Of a DNA stretch of 9,040 nucleotides, positions 1 through 6,594 are shown one piece after another. Position 1 is the first letter of the stretch, and each line of letters begins with the position of its first letter. Source of the DNA: Dehalococcoidia bacterium (lineage in GTDB: Bacteria > Chloroflexota > Dehalococcoidia > Dehalococcoidales > JAUVZE01); NCBI GenBank assembly GCA_030602665.1, contig JAUVZE010000034.1, forward strand, positions 1 to 9,040, written 5' to 3'. The notes beneath the pieces were generated by a model. That model ran no database searches. It was not told the origin of the DNA and was given only the letters and a program-made list of their open reading frames with translations. A program made the translations under genes and the position numbers.

Positions 1-1
1 G

Positions 2-589
2 GTCAGGGGTAGAGAGAATGTCCCTAGCCAAGGGCCAGTGCTGATTGTGTCCAACCATCTTAATCTAACCGACCCACCTCTGCTTAGTATCAGCCTTGGC
101 CGAACGGTAATATTTATGGCTAAAGAGGAGCTATTTCGCTCCCGATTCTTAAGCTACTTTATACATGGTTTTGGCGCATTTCCCGTGCGCCGGGGGCAAC
201 TGGATAAGAAGGCATTACGCCAAGCACAGCAAGTTCTGGCTGAGGGTCTGGCCTTAGTCATGTTCCCTGAGGGAACGCGAAGCCACAATGCTCAACTGCA
301 ACCGGCTTTCTCTGGCTCGGCACTAATAGCTTGCCGCCATGGTGTCCCCATTCTGCCGGTAGGTATTACCGGCACAGAAAAGATTAAGGGTGTAGCCTGG
401 TTACTGCGTCGCCCTCAGATAACGGTTAATATCGGCCACCCTTTTTATCTGCCACCGGTTAATAGTAAATTGAGTAAAGACGAGCTTGCTGAGCTTACTA
501 ATGGTATGATGGAGCGTATAGCTGAACTCCTTCCGCGGGAGTATCGGGGTAACTATCTCAGAAAGGAAGTCGCCAAGTATGAGGATTGA
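2..589 (+). CDS. plsC: 1-acyl-sn-glycerol-3-phosphate acyltransferase (PlsC family), 5'-truncated
   Basis: This enzyme transfers an acyl group to lysophosphatidic acid to make phosphatidic acid at the inner face of the membrane. The reading frame is open from base 2 and the protein enters the window already in the fold, so the true start lies upstream; the GTG at 38 is almost certainly an internal Val. Counting from base 2 (195 residues visible), the family blocks appear in order: NHLNLTD with the catalytic HX4D pair at His19/Asp24, GAFPVRRG at 58-65, FPEGTRS at 88-94 (acceptor phosphate binding), and VPILPVGI at 115-122. Little should be missing at the N-terminus. The last 11 nt overlap ispH, suggesting translational coupling. 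A cmk-plsC-ispH order is known in other bacteria, so cmk may lie just upstream; that is inference. Exact acyl or acceptor specificity cannot be read from the sequence. Confidence 0.92.
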   Translation, partial: VRGRENVPSQGPVLIVSNHLNLTDPPLLSISLGRTVIFMAKEELFRSRFLSYFIHGFGAFPVRRGQLDKKALRQAQQVLAEGLALVMFPEGTRSHNAQLQPAFSGSALIACRHGVPILPVGITGTEKIKGVAWLLRRPQITVNIGHPFYLPPVNSKLSKDELAELTNGMMERIAELLPREYRGNYLRKEVAKYED

Positions 590-1424
590 GAAGGCGGGTG
601 AAATAGGGTTTTGCTTTGGGGTTAAGCGAGCCATTAACATCTTGGGAAATGTTGCTCGTGAGCAGGGCGGTGTGGAAACATTGGGACCGGTGGTGCATAA
701 CCAACAGGTGCTACAGAGTCTAGCCAAGATTGGGGTCAGAGTAGCCACAGATGTGGATGATATACAGGGTGACAAGGTGGCGATTAGCACTCACGGGGTG
801 AGCCCACAACTGGAACAAGAGATTCGGGCTCGGCATATTGACATCATTAATACTACTTGTCCCTTTGTTCACCGAGCCCAAGTGGCAGCCAGGAGGTTAG
901 CTAAGTCTGGCTTTTTTGTTATTATATATGGTGATGCTGGCCACCCTGAGGTCAAGGGTATTCTTGGCTGGGCTGAGGGTAAAGGTGGGGCCGCTTTGGA
1001 TGAGAAGCTTATCACCAGTTTTGACTTTTTACCTCGCCGCTTAGGGGTCTTATCCCAGACGACCCAGATACCGGCCCATTTTACCGAATTTGTCAAGAAG
1101 CTTATTGGCTCTGCTCTGGCTAAAGACTCCGAGATACGCATTATTGATACTATATGTCATGATATTAGACAACGGCAAGAAGAAGCCCTCAAACTAGCCA
1201 AAAGAGTGGACTTGATGCTGGTTATCGGTGGTCATAATAGTGCTAATACCAACCGTCTGGCTGAGTTATGCTCTATGGCGACTAAAACACATCTAGTTGA
1301 AACAGCCGCCGAGATTCAACCTTCTTGGCTTCAAGGTCTTAGCTATATAGGTGTAACTGCTGGCGCTTCTACCGGTGAGCCGGTCATAAATGAAGTTATA
1401 AAGAAACTAGAAGCTGTGGGGTAA
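579..1424 (+). CDS. ispH: 4-hydroxy-3-methylbut-2-enyl diphosphate reductase
   Basis: IspH catalyses the last step of the MEP pathway, reducing HMBPP to IPP and DMAPP with an oxygen-sensitive Fe-S cluster in the cytoplasm. The 281-residue length is normal for the single-domain enzyme, with no fused S1 domains. All key residues are present: cluster cysteines Cys12 (GFCFGV), Cys94 (TTCPFV) and Cys193 (DTICHD); substrate-binding His40, His72 and His122; the acid Glu124 in HPEVKG; QTT at 160-162; SANTNR at 221-226; and Ser264 in GASTGEP. The ATG at 579 is supported by an AGGAAG site at 564-569, 9 nt upstream. The gene overlaps plsC by 11 nt. Its TAA stop (1422-1424) lies inside a 35-nt repeat that recurs 171 nt further on, so the last codons may have been reshaped by the repeat. 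Confidence 0.97.
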   Translation: MRIEKAGEIGFCFGVKRAINILGNVAREQGGVETLGPVVHNQQVLQSLAKIGVRVATDVDDIQGDKVAISTHGVSPQLEQEIRARHIDIINTTCPFVHRAQVAARRLAKSGFFVIIYGDAGHPEVKGILGWAEGKGGAALDEKLITSFDFLPRRLGVLSQTTQIPAHFTEFVKKLIGSALAKDSEIRIIDTICHDIRQRQEEALKLAKRVDLMLVIGGHNSANTNRLAELCSMATKTHLVETAAEIQPSWLQGLSYIGVTAGASTGEPVINEVIKKLEAVG

Positions 1425-1540
1425 GGAAAGTCAAAGAGAGGCAAAGCCTCTCTTGTATAATAATCCTCCCTCTCTTCTGATAATTTAGTATAACCCCATC
1501 CCCTGTATCCCCTTCCCCTTTATAAGGGGAAGGGGATGAT
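1420..1540 (-). repeat. Multi-hairpin intergenic repeat, copy 2 (partial)
   Basis: Read on the minus strand this copy starts with a long C-rich/G-rich hairpin (arms 1507-1520 and 1524-1537). After about 50 nt of unrelated sequence comes a second hairpin with 9-bp arms AAGAGAGGC (1434-1442 and 1446-1454) around a 3-nt loop. The end of this copy, 1420-1454, is identical over 35 nt to 1591-1625 in copy 1. The third hairpin seen in copies 1 and 3 is absent; the copy stops inside the end of ispH. No coding potential is evident. Confidence 0.75.
1507..1537 (+). terminator. Strong hairpin after ispH, candidate terminator
   Basis: A 14-bp perfect stem with a 3-nt TAT loop is formed by 1507-1520 and 1524-1537 (core arm CCCCTTCCCCTT). 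On the plus strand a T-rich stretch, TTTACTTTTTG, follows at 1540-1550, a little further away than in a classic intrinsic terminator. It sits 82 nt after the ispH stop between converging genes, so termination in one or both directions is plausible. It is also the first hairpin of a repeat copy, so it may not have evolved as a terminator. Confidence 0.5.
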
Positions 1541-1544
1541 TTAC

Positions 1545-1676
1545 TTTTTGAGGGGCTAGCGCCCCTCTAAACTCCCTCATTATTTTGGTAGGTAAGGAAA
1601 GTCAAAGAGAGGCAAAGCCTCTCTTAAAAACCAATTCCCCCTCCCTTTGCCAGGGAGGGGGATAAAGGGGGAGGGT
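1545..1676 (-). repeat. Multi-hairpin intergenic repeat, copy 1 (complete)
   Basis: Read on the minus strand, three hairpins follow each other. H1 has 10-bp arms at 1637-1646 and 1652-1661 (CCCCCTCCCT) with a 5-nt loop. H2 has 9-bp arms at 1605-1613 and 1617-1625 with a 3-nt loop. H3 has 7-bp arms GAGGGGC at 1550-1556 and 1561-1567 with a 4-nt loop. The leading 20 nt (minus strand of 1652-1671) are identical to 7468-7487 on the plus strand in copy 3. The segment 1591-1625 is identical to the end of copy 2. No protein-coding frame is apparent. It resembles a REP- or MITE-type non-coding element, but the family was not recognised. Confidence 0.8.
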
Positions 1677-1699
1677 TAACAAATAGAAACTAAGGGGGT

Positions 1700-1716
1700 G
1701 AGGTTGATGCAACCTC
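1700..1716 (-). terminator. Short hairpin directly after the acyl-CoA dehydrogenase stop
   Basis: A 7-bp stem (GAGGTTG paired with CAACCTC) with a 3-nt loop starts on the base immediately after the TAA stop of the minus-strand operon. No run of T follows on the minus strand (ACCCCCTTAG instead), so it is a weak terminator candidate. It could protect the mRNA 3' end instead. Confidence 0.3.
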
Positions 1717-2850
1717 TTATAACCCCATCTCTTGAGCCACTATCTCTCGGTAGAAACTGGCATCACCAAAGGTAACCTCTGCCGCTTTAGCTCGCCTGGT
1801 GTAGTATTGTAAGTCATGGTCTATGGTAACGCCGATGGCACCGTGGATTTGGTGGGCCAGAGCCATAACGCGCTGACACGCTTCGCCTGCCCACGCCTTA
1901 GCTATAGCTACCTCCTGGGTGCAGGGCAGGCCTTCGCTTATCATCCAAGCAGTCTGATAGGCTGAAAGTCTCGTGCCCTCCACATCAGTTATCATATCGA
2001 CGCAGTAGTGCTGTATAACCTGGAAACTACCAATAGGGCGGTCGTACTGCTTTCTTTCCTTGGCATAATCAACGGTCATGTCCAACGCCTGTTGAATACA
2101 ACCGACCATCTCACAGCATTTGCCTACTGCCGCTCGCTCTATTATCTTTTTGACCTCACTCCATCCCTGGTTTAACTCACCCAGGATATTCCCCTTAGGC
2201 ACTCGTACCTGGTCAAAAACTACCTCGCATAGTTTATCATTGGCAATGGTCTTTAAAACTGTGCAGCTTATGCCCGGGCTTTTGGCATCCACGATAAATA
2301 TAGTAATCCCATCCTCACCCCTTGATTTTTCATCAGTTCTGGCTACCACCAGCATATAATCGGCAACATTAGCATCGGGGACAAAGAGCTTGGTGCCATT
2401 CAAAACATAGGCATCATTATCAGCGGCGGCTTTCACCTCAATGGCAGCGGCATGATACCTGGCGCTGGATTCAGTTAGGGCTAGGGTGAAGATTGCCTCA
2501 CCGTTGGCTATCTTGGGCAGGTATTCCTGCTTTTGCTCCTCACTTCCAGCGTCAAGAATAGGTAAACCACCCAAAACCACCGTGGAGAAGTAAGGACCAG
2601 GCAGACAAGCCCTCCCCATTTCTTCCAGTAGCATAGCCAGGTCAAGGAAGGTCATCTCGGCACCACCGTACTCCTCCGGGAATACCAGTCCCATCCAACC
2701 TAGCTCCGCCATCTCCTTCCAAATCTCTGGGGAGTAGCCTAACTCGCTTTCTTCTATCTCTTTAACCGCTGTTTTAGGAAATTTATCCGTCAGGAAATCA
2801 CGAGCCATCTTCTTTAACATTTCCTGCTCTTCAGAGAAGGCTAAATCCAT
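1717..2850 (-). CDS. Acyl-CoA dehydrogenase family protein without a recognisable catalytic Glu (probable partner subunit)
   Basis: This is a 377-residue acyl-CoA dehydrogenase-fold protein: N-terminal helical domain beginning LAFSEEQEML, central beta domain with LALTES at 124-128, and C-terminal helical domain with KERKQYDRPIGSFQ (265-278, FAD contact across the interface) and QIHGAIG (334-340). The usual TEPxAGSD loop is degenerate (TESSARYHA). Where MCAD-type enzymes carry the catalytic Glu in YEGTS, this protein has TFGDAS (Phe361). The alternative Glu position of IVD-type enzymes is Ala240 in IIERAAVG. Such subunits are known in alpha2beta2 dehydrogenases of actinobacterial steroid catabolism, where only one partner is catalytic. 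The start is set at ATG 2850: AGGAGG at 2858-2863 lies 7 nt upstream, whereas an in-frame ATG at 2856 would be only 1 nt away. It follows the other dehydrogenase by 55 nt. Substrate is unknown. Confidence 0.9.
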   Translation of the reverse strand: MDLAFSEEQEMLKKMARDFLTDKFPKTAVKEIEESELGYSPEIWKEMAELGWMGLVFPEEYGGAEMTFLDLAMLLEEMGRACLPGPYFSTVVLGGLPILDAGSEEQKQEYLPKIANGEAIFTLALTESSARYHAAAIEVKAAADNDAYVLNGTKLFVPDANVADYMLVVARTDEKSRGEDGITIFIVDAKSPGISCTVLKTIANDKLCEVVFDQVRVPKGNILGELNQGWSEVKKIIERAAVGKCCEMVGCIQQALDMTVDYAKERKQYDRPIGSFQVIQHYCVDMITDVEGTRLSAYQTAWMISEGLPCTQEVAIAKAWAGEACQRVMALAHQIHGAIGVTIDHDLQYYTRRAKAAEVTFGDASFYREIVAQEMGL

Positions 2851-2857
2851 TATCATT

Positions 2858-2863
2858 CCTCCT
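2858..2863 (-). promoter_or_regulatory. Ribosome binding site deciding the start of the downstream dehydrogenase
   Basis: AGGAGG on the minus strand is 7 nt from ATG 2850 and 1 nt from ATG 2856, so it favours 2850. Confidence 0.75.
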
Positions 2864-2905
2864 ACTACACTGCGATTAGTATTTGGCAGAAAAAAACTAT
2901 ACTAC

Positions 2906-4078
2906 CTACCCAGTGGGCAATTCCAACTTTCTCAAAGCCAGAATATTCTTTAGAATTTCCGAGGTACCGGCTTGGAGACTATAGCCTTTGGATGACAGAT
3001 ACGAGTGATAGGCCATGCCTAGCATAGGTACCCACTTGGATTCGGGAGAAAGTTGTCCATAGAGTCCGGCAATCTCCATCGCTGCGCTGGCCAAGTGTTG
3101 CTCAAAGGCAGTACCGTATGCCTTACTCATAGACGATTCCCAATTTGGGGCACGCCCTTCATCCATAACCACAGCGACCCGATACATATGTAATCGCCCA
3201 ATTTCAAGTTCAATTTTAAGTTGTGCCAGTTTAGCGCGAATCACCGGCTCCTCAGATAACGGCTTCCCGTTTCGCTTGGTTTCTTTGGCATATTGGATGA
3301 GAGCTTCAAAGAGGGGATAATTGGCCATCAGGCGCTCCATCCCACTTCTCTCATAGTCAAGCTGATGCAATATCTGGTAAAAGCCACGGTTTTTCTCCCC
3401 TATCAGGCATTTCTTGGGAATACGCACGTTTTCAAAAAAGACTTCGTTAAAGTGTACCCCGCCGGTAATATCTACTATGGGGACGACATTAATCCCGGGC
3501 AAGCTGGTCTCAAAAAAGAACTCACTAATACCTCTGTGCTTGAGGGCATCCGGGTCTGTTCTAGCTACCAGGTAAATCCAGTTCATGTAGCTACCGCCGC
3601 TGGTCCATGTTTTCTGACCATCTATGACATAATAATCGCCATCCTCAACGGCTCGGGTTTTAAGCGAGGCGAGGTCACTACCAGCGTCTGGTTCGCTCAT
3701 TCCCAGACCAACATAGGCTTCACCCTTTAAAATCATAGGTAGTAACTCTTTCTTTTGCTCTTCAGTGCCATAGTGGACGATAGCACCACCTATTTGGCGG
3801 TCACCAAACCAGTGGCAAGCAGCTGGTGCTCCATAGCGCAGCATCTCTTCGGTGAGGATGAGCCGGTCGATAAAAGAGCGCCCCTGCCCACCGTGCTCTT
3901 TGGGCCAGGTTAAACCAATCCAGCCCCTTTGGGCAACCCGCTTGGTGAACGCCGGGTCAAAACCCATTATCCAGGCATCACAGCTTGGCTGCCACCGCCC
4001 CTGTTTCAACTCTTCTTCCAGAAAGTCACGGACTTCCTGTCTGAATTTATGTTGCTCTTCGCTGAGTTCAAAATCCAT
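2906..4078 (-). CDS. Acyl-CoA dehydrogenase, probable catalytic subunit
   Basis: This 390-residue FAD enzyme oxidises an acyl-CoA to the 2,3-enoyl-CoA, usually passing electrons to ETF in the cytoplasm. The full fold is visible: N-terminal helices (MDFELSEEQHKFRQEVRDF), the flavin loop GLGMSEPDAGSDLASLKT at 124-141, WTSGG at 158-162, beta domain to about 225, then C-terminal helices ending in QAGTSEILKNI at 369-379. At the MCAD-type catalytic position it has Ala370 (AGTSE), but Glu243 in LDYERSG aligns with the helix-G Glu used by isovaleryl-CoA dehydrogenase and by catalytic subunits of alpha2beta2 steroid enzymes. ATG 4078 is preceded by GGAG at 4086-4089, 7 nt away. It lies between the RAM-domain gene (54-nt gap) and the second dehydrogenase. 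Substrate class cannot be told; branched, aromatic or polycyclic acyl-CoA are all possible. Confidence 0.94.
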   Translation of the reverse strand: MDFELSEEQHKFRQEVRDFLEEELKQGRWQPSCDAWIMGFDPAFTKRVAQRGWIGLTWPKEHGGQGRSFIDRLILTEEMLRYGAPAACHWFGDRQIGGAIVHYGTEEQKKELLPMILKGEAYVGLGMSEPDAGSDLASLKTRAVEDGDYYVIDGQKTWTSGGSYMNWIYLVARTDPDALKHRGISEFFFETSLPGINVVPIVDITGGVHFNEVFFENVRIPKKCLIGEKNRGFYQILHQLDYERSGMERLMANYPLFEALIQYAKETKRNGKPLSEEPVIRAKLAQLKIELEIGRLHMYRVAVVMDEGRAPNWESSMSKAYGTAFEQHLASAAMEIAGLYGQLSPESKWVPMLGMAYHSYLSSKGYSLQAGTSEILKNILALRKLELPTG

Positions 4079-4132
4079 AACATCTCTCCTTCTTTGAGTC
4101 GGCTGAGACCTAGACCAAAAGGATGACTGGAT

Positions 4133-4372
4133 TTAGTCAGTCCATATTGACAGGCAGGTCACTGTTCGAGAAATACCACTAATAGGGTGAATTTTCCCGG
4201 TAACCAGGTCGCCAATATCATTCAGGCTTTCTGCTTCTACGATAGCAATAACATCATAGGGCCCGGTCACTGGATCAACTGATTTCACTCCCTCTAATGG
4301 CCTGATTTTAGCCACCACTTCCTTAGTTTTGCCCACCGCTGTTTCAATTAAAACAAAAGCCTTGGCCGCCAT
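4133..4372 (-). CDS. Stand-alone RAM (Lrp/AsnC ligand-binding) domain protein
   Basis: This small protein of 79 residues consists only of the ligand-binding alpha/beta (RAM) domain of Lrp/AsnC regulators: a first strand AKAFVLIETAVG, a helix around 15-23, GVKSVDPVTGPYDVIAIVEA at 28-47 with the characteristic GPYD, and a closing strand TVTCLSIW. There is no helix-turn-helix, so it is unlikely to bind DNA alone. Family members assemble into dimers and octamers and bind amino acids or other small molecules at subunit interfaces. The start is ATG 4372: the ideal site AAGGAGG at 4381-4387 lies 8 nt upstream and would fall inside the coding region if the in-frame ATG at 4393 were used. It is the first gene of the unit with the two acyl-CoA dehydrogenases. 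A role in sensing or modulating that pathway is inferred from position only. Confidence 0.9.
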   Translation of the reverse strand: MAAKAFVLIETAVGKTKEVVAKIRPLEGVKSVDPVTGPYDVIAIVEAESLNDIGDLVTGKIHPISGISRTVTCLSIWTD

Positions 4373-4380
4373 TGGGTTCA

Positions 4381-4387
4381 CCTCCTT
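4381..4387 (-). promoter_or_regulatory. Ribosome binding site deciding the start of the RAM-domain gene
   Basis: AAGGAGG on the minus strand lies 8 nt before ATG 4372. It overlaps the codons that would follow the earlier ATG at 4393, so the shorter protein is preferred. Confidence 0.8.
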
Positions 4388-4400
4388 ATCCATTGGATTA

Positions 4401-4430
4401 TTGGCTTATAGTTACTTTGGCTGTAGTTAA
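4401..4430. repeat. Tandem near-repeat in the leader of the RAM/dehydrogenase unit
   Basis: TTGGCTTATAGTTA (4401-4414) and TTGGCTGTAGTTA (4418-4430) are near-identical direct repeats 17 nt apart. They lie between the candidate promoter and the ribosome binding site of the RAM-domain gene. Such spacing could suit a protein binding two half-sites, but no known operator was recognised. Confidence 0.45.
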
Positions 4431-4465
4431 TCAATATGGGCAATAAGGTAGTTATTAGTATAATA

Positions 4466-4495
4466 ATTATAACATACACAGCAACTAAATGTTCA
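4466..4495 (-). promoter_or_regulatory. Candidate promoter for the RAM/acyl-CoA dehydrogenase operon
   Basis: On the minus strand, a perfect TATAAT (4471-4466) is preceded at 18 nt by TGAACA (4495-4490), a 4-of-6 match to TTGACA. Transcription would start near 4459, giving a leader of roughly 85 nt. The surrounding sequence is AT-rich, so a chance -10 match is possible. Confidence 0.4.
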
Positions 4496-4591
4496 GCGGG
4501 ACCATACCCCTTATTTTACTTAGGATAAACACGCCATCACTAATCAAGCAAAAGACTTTTGTCCCTCTGAGTGAAATATGATGCCCTAACT

Positions 4592-5830
4592 CTACATGAG
4601 GTCCTGTTCACTGGCTTCAACAGCCCGTTGTAATTCCACATTAAGCTGGGGTGGTAGTCCCTCAATATCTACTCTGAGGAAGCCTCTAATGATAGTGGCC
4701 GTCGCCTCAGTGCGAGTTAGTCCCCGTGCCATCAGGTATTCTACCTCCTCCTCAGCTATCTTACCCACCGCAGCTTCATGGGATAGGTCAATGCCCGCCA
4801 GATTACCTCTAAGCTCAGGTATGGCGTGAATCAAGCCTTCTCCCTGCAAGATTAGCCCGCGACATTCCAGATGCCCTTTGACCTCAGGGGCACTGCCTTC
4901 TATATAGCCACGAGCGATGATATTACCGCCGGTGGTAATCACCCGCGATATTATTTCGGTTCTAGCTCCCTCGGCATTGAGAAACACTTTGGAGCCGACA
5001 TCCATCGTTGAACCAGGAGGGGTAACTAGAATGCTATTAAATCGGACGGTGGCGTTTTTACCAACGCACCTAGCCACCGGATACATTTGCAATGATTTAA
5101 CCGGCTTCATTATCACATAATTACTCAAGAACAACCCGTCCTCTTCAACAATAATTCCGCTCCGGGGACGTACCGCTATATTGGGTGTCCAGCTGTGTAT
5201 CATGGTAAAGATAATCTTGGCTCCCTTCTTGACATAGAACTCAGAAACCCCCAGGTGCAGTCCCGGTTCCTCCCTAACAGAGGTAGCACAGCCGGTGATA
5301 ATGTGTAACTCAGAATTCTCTTCGGCGATGATAATATTATGCACATTCTGGGCTAACTTATTCTTGGCAAGATACAGGCACGCCTGAACAGGATAAATAG
5401 TCTTACTGCCGGGCAAAGCTCTAATAAAGTAACCATCACCTTGATGAAGCTCTACGTGGGCAGTATATTTATCCGCGTCTACTGCCACCGCTTGCCACCA
5501 GTAGTCCGATAGCCAGTCATGCTTCGCCAACGCTTGATTGGTGCTCATCACCTCAATGCCTTCTTGCTGGGCAAGGCTATGGATTACAGAATGGTCCATC
5601 TGGATAATGGTTCCTGAACGCTGGCGGCTACCGTCCAGCACAACTCCTACCTGCGTCATTTGCTCTTTAGTTTGCGGCGGCAGCTGAGACAGGTCACTCT
5701 CATACGGTAGTTCCTCAGCAGAGCTAACATAATCCTCTAAATTAATATCCTCGCCAAAAGACGCCGGTTTGGTGGCTGCCGCTTTGGCCTTCTCCTTATC
5801 TACCTCAGAAGTCGTCGTCCTATTATGCAT
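4592..5830 (-). CDS. sufB: Fe-S cluster assembly scaffold SufB (SufB/SufD family)
   Basis: SufB is the scaffold on which Fe-S clusters are built, working with the ATPase SufC in the cytoplasm. The protein is 412 residues, shorter than E. coli SufB (about 495), as in minimal SUF systems. The beta-helix core runs from about 130 to 345, followed by the helical C-terminal domain with LSHEAAVGKIAEEEVEYLMARG at roughly 349-370. Cys323 (HLECRGLIL) and Glu352 (SHEAA) fit the essential E. coli pair Cys405/Glu434 with the same 29-residue spacing, favouring SufB over SufD. The first 50 residues are charged and of low conservation. The ATG at 5830 is chosen because GGGGAG (5839-5844) lies 8 nt upstream; an in-frame GTG at 5837-5839 would overlap that site. 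It overlaps sufC by 31 nt, pointing to coupled translation. No sufD, sufS or sufU is in the window. Confidence 0.92.
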   Translation of the reverse strand: MHNRTTTSEVDKEKAKAAATKPASFGEDINLEDYVSSAEELPYESDLSQLPPQTKEQMTQVGVVLDGSRQRSGTIIQMDHSVIHSLAQQEGIEVMSTNQALAKHDWLSDYWWQAVAVDADKYTAHVELHQGDGYFIRALPGSKTIYPVQACLYLAKNKLAQNVHNIIIAEENSELHIITGCATSVREEPGLHLGVSEFYVKKGAKIIFTMIHSWTPNIAVRPRSGIIVEEDGLFLSNYVIMKPVKSLQMYPVARCVGKNATVRFNSILVTPPGSTMDVGSKVFLNAEGARTEIISRVITTGGNIIARGYIEGSAPEVKGHLECRGLILQGEGLIHAIPELRGNLAGIDLSHEAAVGKIAEEEVEYLMARGLTRTEATATIIRGFLRVDIEGLPPQLNVELQRAVEASEQDLM

Positions 5831-6549
5831 CTGATACACTCCCCGTAGCCTTTTTCCTTAATTGTTGCCAAAATTTCGTGAGGGTCACCCTCGCAGCCTA
5901 TCCTGCCCTCACAAAGGACATATCCAGTACGGGCATTAACATAATCCAGAATATGACCGGTGTGGGTAATAATGAGCCCCATGCACTTGCGCATGCTTAT
6001 CGGGCAATCCTTTTCCAGCAGCTCATTAATAAGCTGACCAATAAGGACGATATTTACCAGGTCAACCCCAGACTCCGGCTCATCTAACAAAGCCAGTTCC
6101 GGCTTTTGAGCCATTAGTTGCATCAACTCAGACCGCTTTAGTTCCCCCCCGGAGAATCCATAATTTATATCCCGCTCGAGAAAATCAGCCAGGTCGGCTT
6201 TTTCCGCCATTTGGGTGACAGCTTCTCCATCCTGCCCTTTGAGACAGGCAGTAACCATATCGCGAGTCTTTACCCCACGGACCACCGGCGGTCGCTGAAA
6301 GGACATACCAATTCCAAGGCGAGCACGCTCATCAAGGGTTAACCCGGTTATATCCTTACCTTGGAAGAGGATACTGCCTTTAGTTACCTTGTATTTGGGG
6401 AAGCCCATTATCGTCATAATTAGGGTGGTCTTTCCACTGCCGTTGGGACCGAATAGGACATGCGTCTCGCCAGTTCTTATGGTCAAATTTATATCATGCA
6501 GGATTTCCCGGTCTTCCACTTCTACAGTTAGCTCTTTAATATCCAGCAA
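5800..6549 (-). CDS. sufC: Fe-S cluster assembly ATPase SufC
   Basis: SufC is the ABC-type ATPase that drives conformational change in the SufB scaffold; it is cytoplasmic and has no membrane domain. Starting at TTG 6549 the protein has 249 residues, matching the usual SufC length. Visible motifs (this numbering): Walker A GPNGSGKTT at 34-42, Q-loop SFQRPP at 83-88, signature FSGGE at 132-136, Walker B LALLDEPE at 152-159, and H-loop His196 in ITHTGHILDY. It ends in a Cys-containing tail (GECIRC). The TTG start is supported by GAGAGG (6558-6563) 8 nt upstream and by the family N-terminus LDIKELTVEVEDREIL. A longer form from TTG 6585 adds 12 charged residues but has no good ribosome site. It lies 45 nt after surE and overlaps sufB. 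Confidence 0.94.
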   Translation of the reverse strand: MLDIKELTVEVEDREILHDINLTIRTGETHVLFGPNGSGKTTLIMTIMGFPKYKVTKGSILFQGKDITGLTLDERARLGIGMSFQRPPVVRGVKTRDMVTACLKGQDGEAVTQMAEKADLADFLERDINYGFSGGELKRSELMQLMAQKPELALLDEPESGVDLVNIVLIGQLINELLEKDCPISMRKCMGLIITHTGHILDYVNARTGYVLCEGRIGCEGDPHEILATIKEKGYGECIRCIIGRRLLR

Positions 6550-6557
6550 TTTATTTG

Positions 6558-6563
6558 CCTCTC
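6558..6563 (-). promoter_or_regulatory. Ribosome binding site deciding the TTG start of sufC
   Basis: GAGAGG on the minus strand lies 8 nt before TTG 6549 and is inside the coding region of the longer alternative from TTG 6585. Confidence 0.55.
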
Positions 6564-6594
6564 TTTCTCTTATTTGATTATCCAAAGAAGGGTG

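Noticed and set aside
38..40. GTG as the start of the acyltransferase
   Set aside because: The frame is open to the window edge and the preceding 12 codons read as ordinary PlsC sequence (RGRENVPSQGP), so this is an internal Val.
1420..1625. A 35-nt exact direct repeat, considered as a CRISPR array
   Set aside because: Only two units occur, 171 nt apart, with hairpin-rich sequence between them that is itself part of the repeat family; there is no regular spacing and no cas gene.
3293..3730. A 145-codon open frame on the plus strand
   Set aside because: It lies entirely opposite the well-supported acyl-CoA dehydrogenase at 2906-4078 and resembles no known protein.
4549..4561. Palindrome CAAAAG-A-CTTTTG downstream of sufB, considered as a terminator
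   Set aside because: The stem is only 6 bp, AT-rich with a 1-nt centre that cannot form a real loop, and no T-run follows on the minus strand.
4592..5830. Assignment as SufD rather than SufB
   Set aside because: The Cys323/Glu352 pair matches the functional SufB residues in spacing and context, and as the only scaffold protein beside SufC it fits SufB better.
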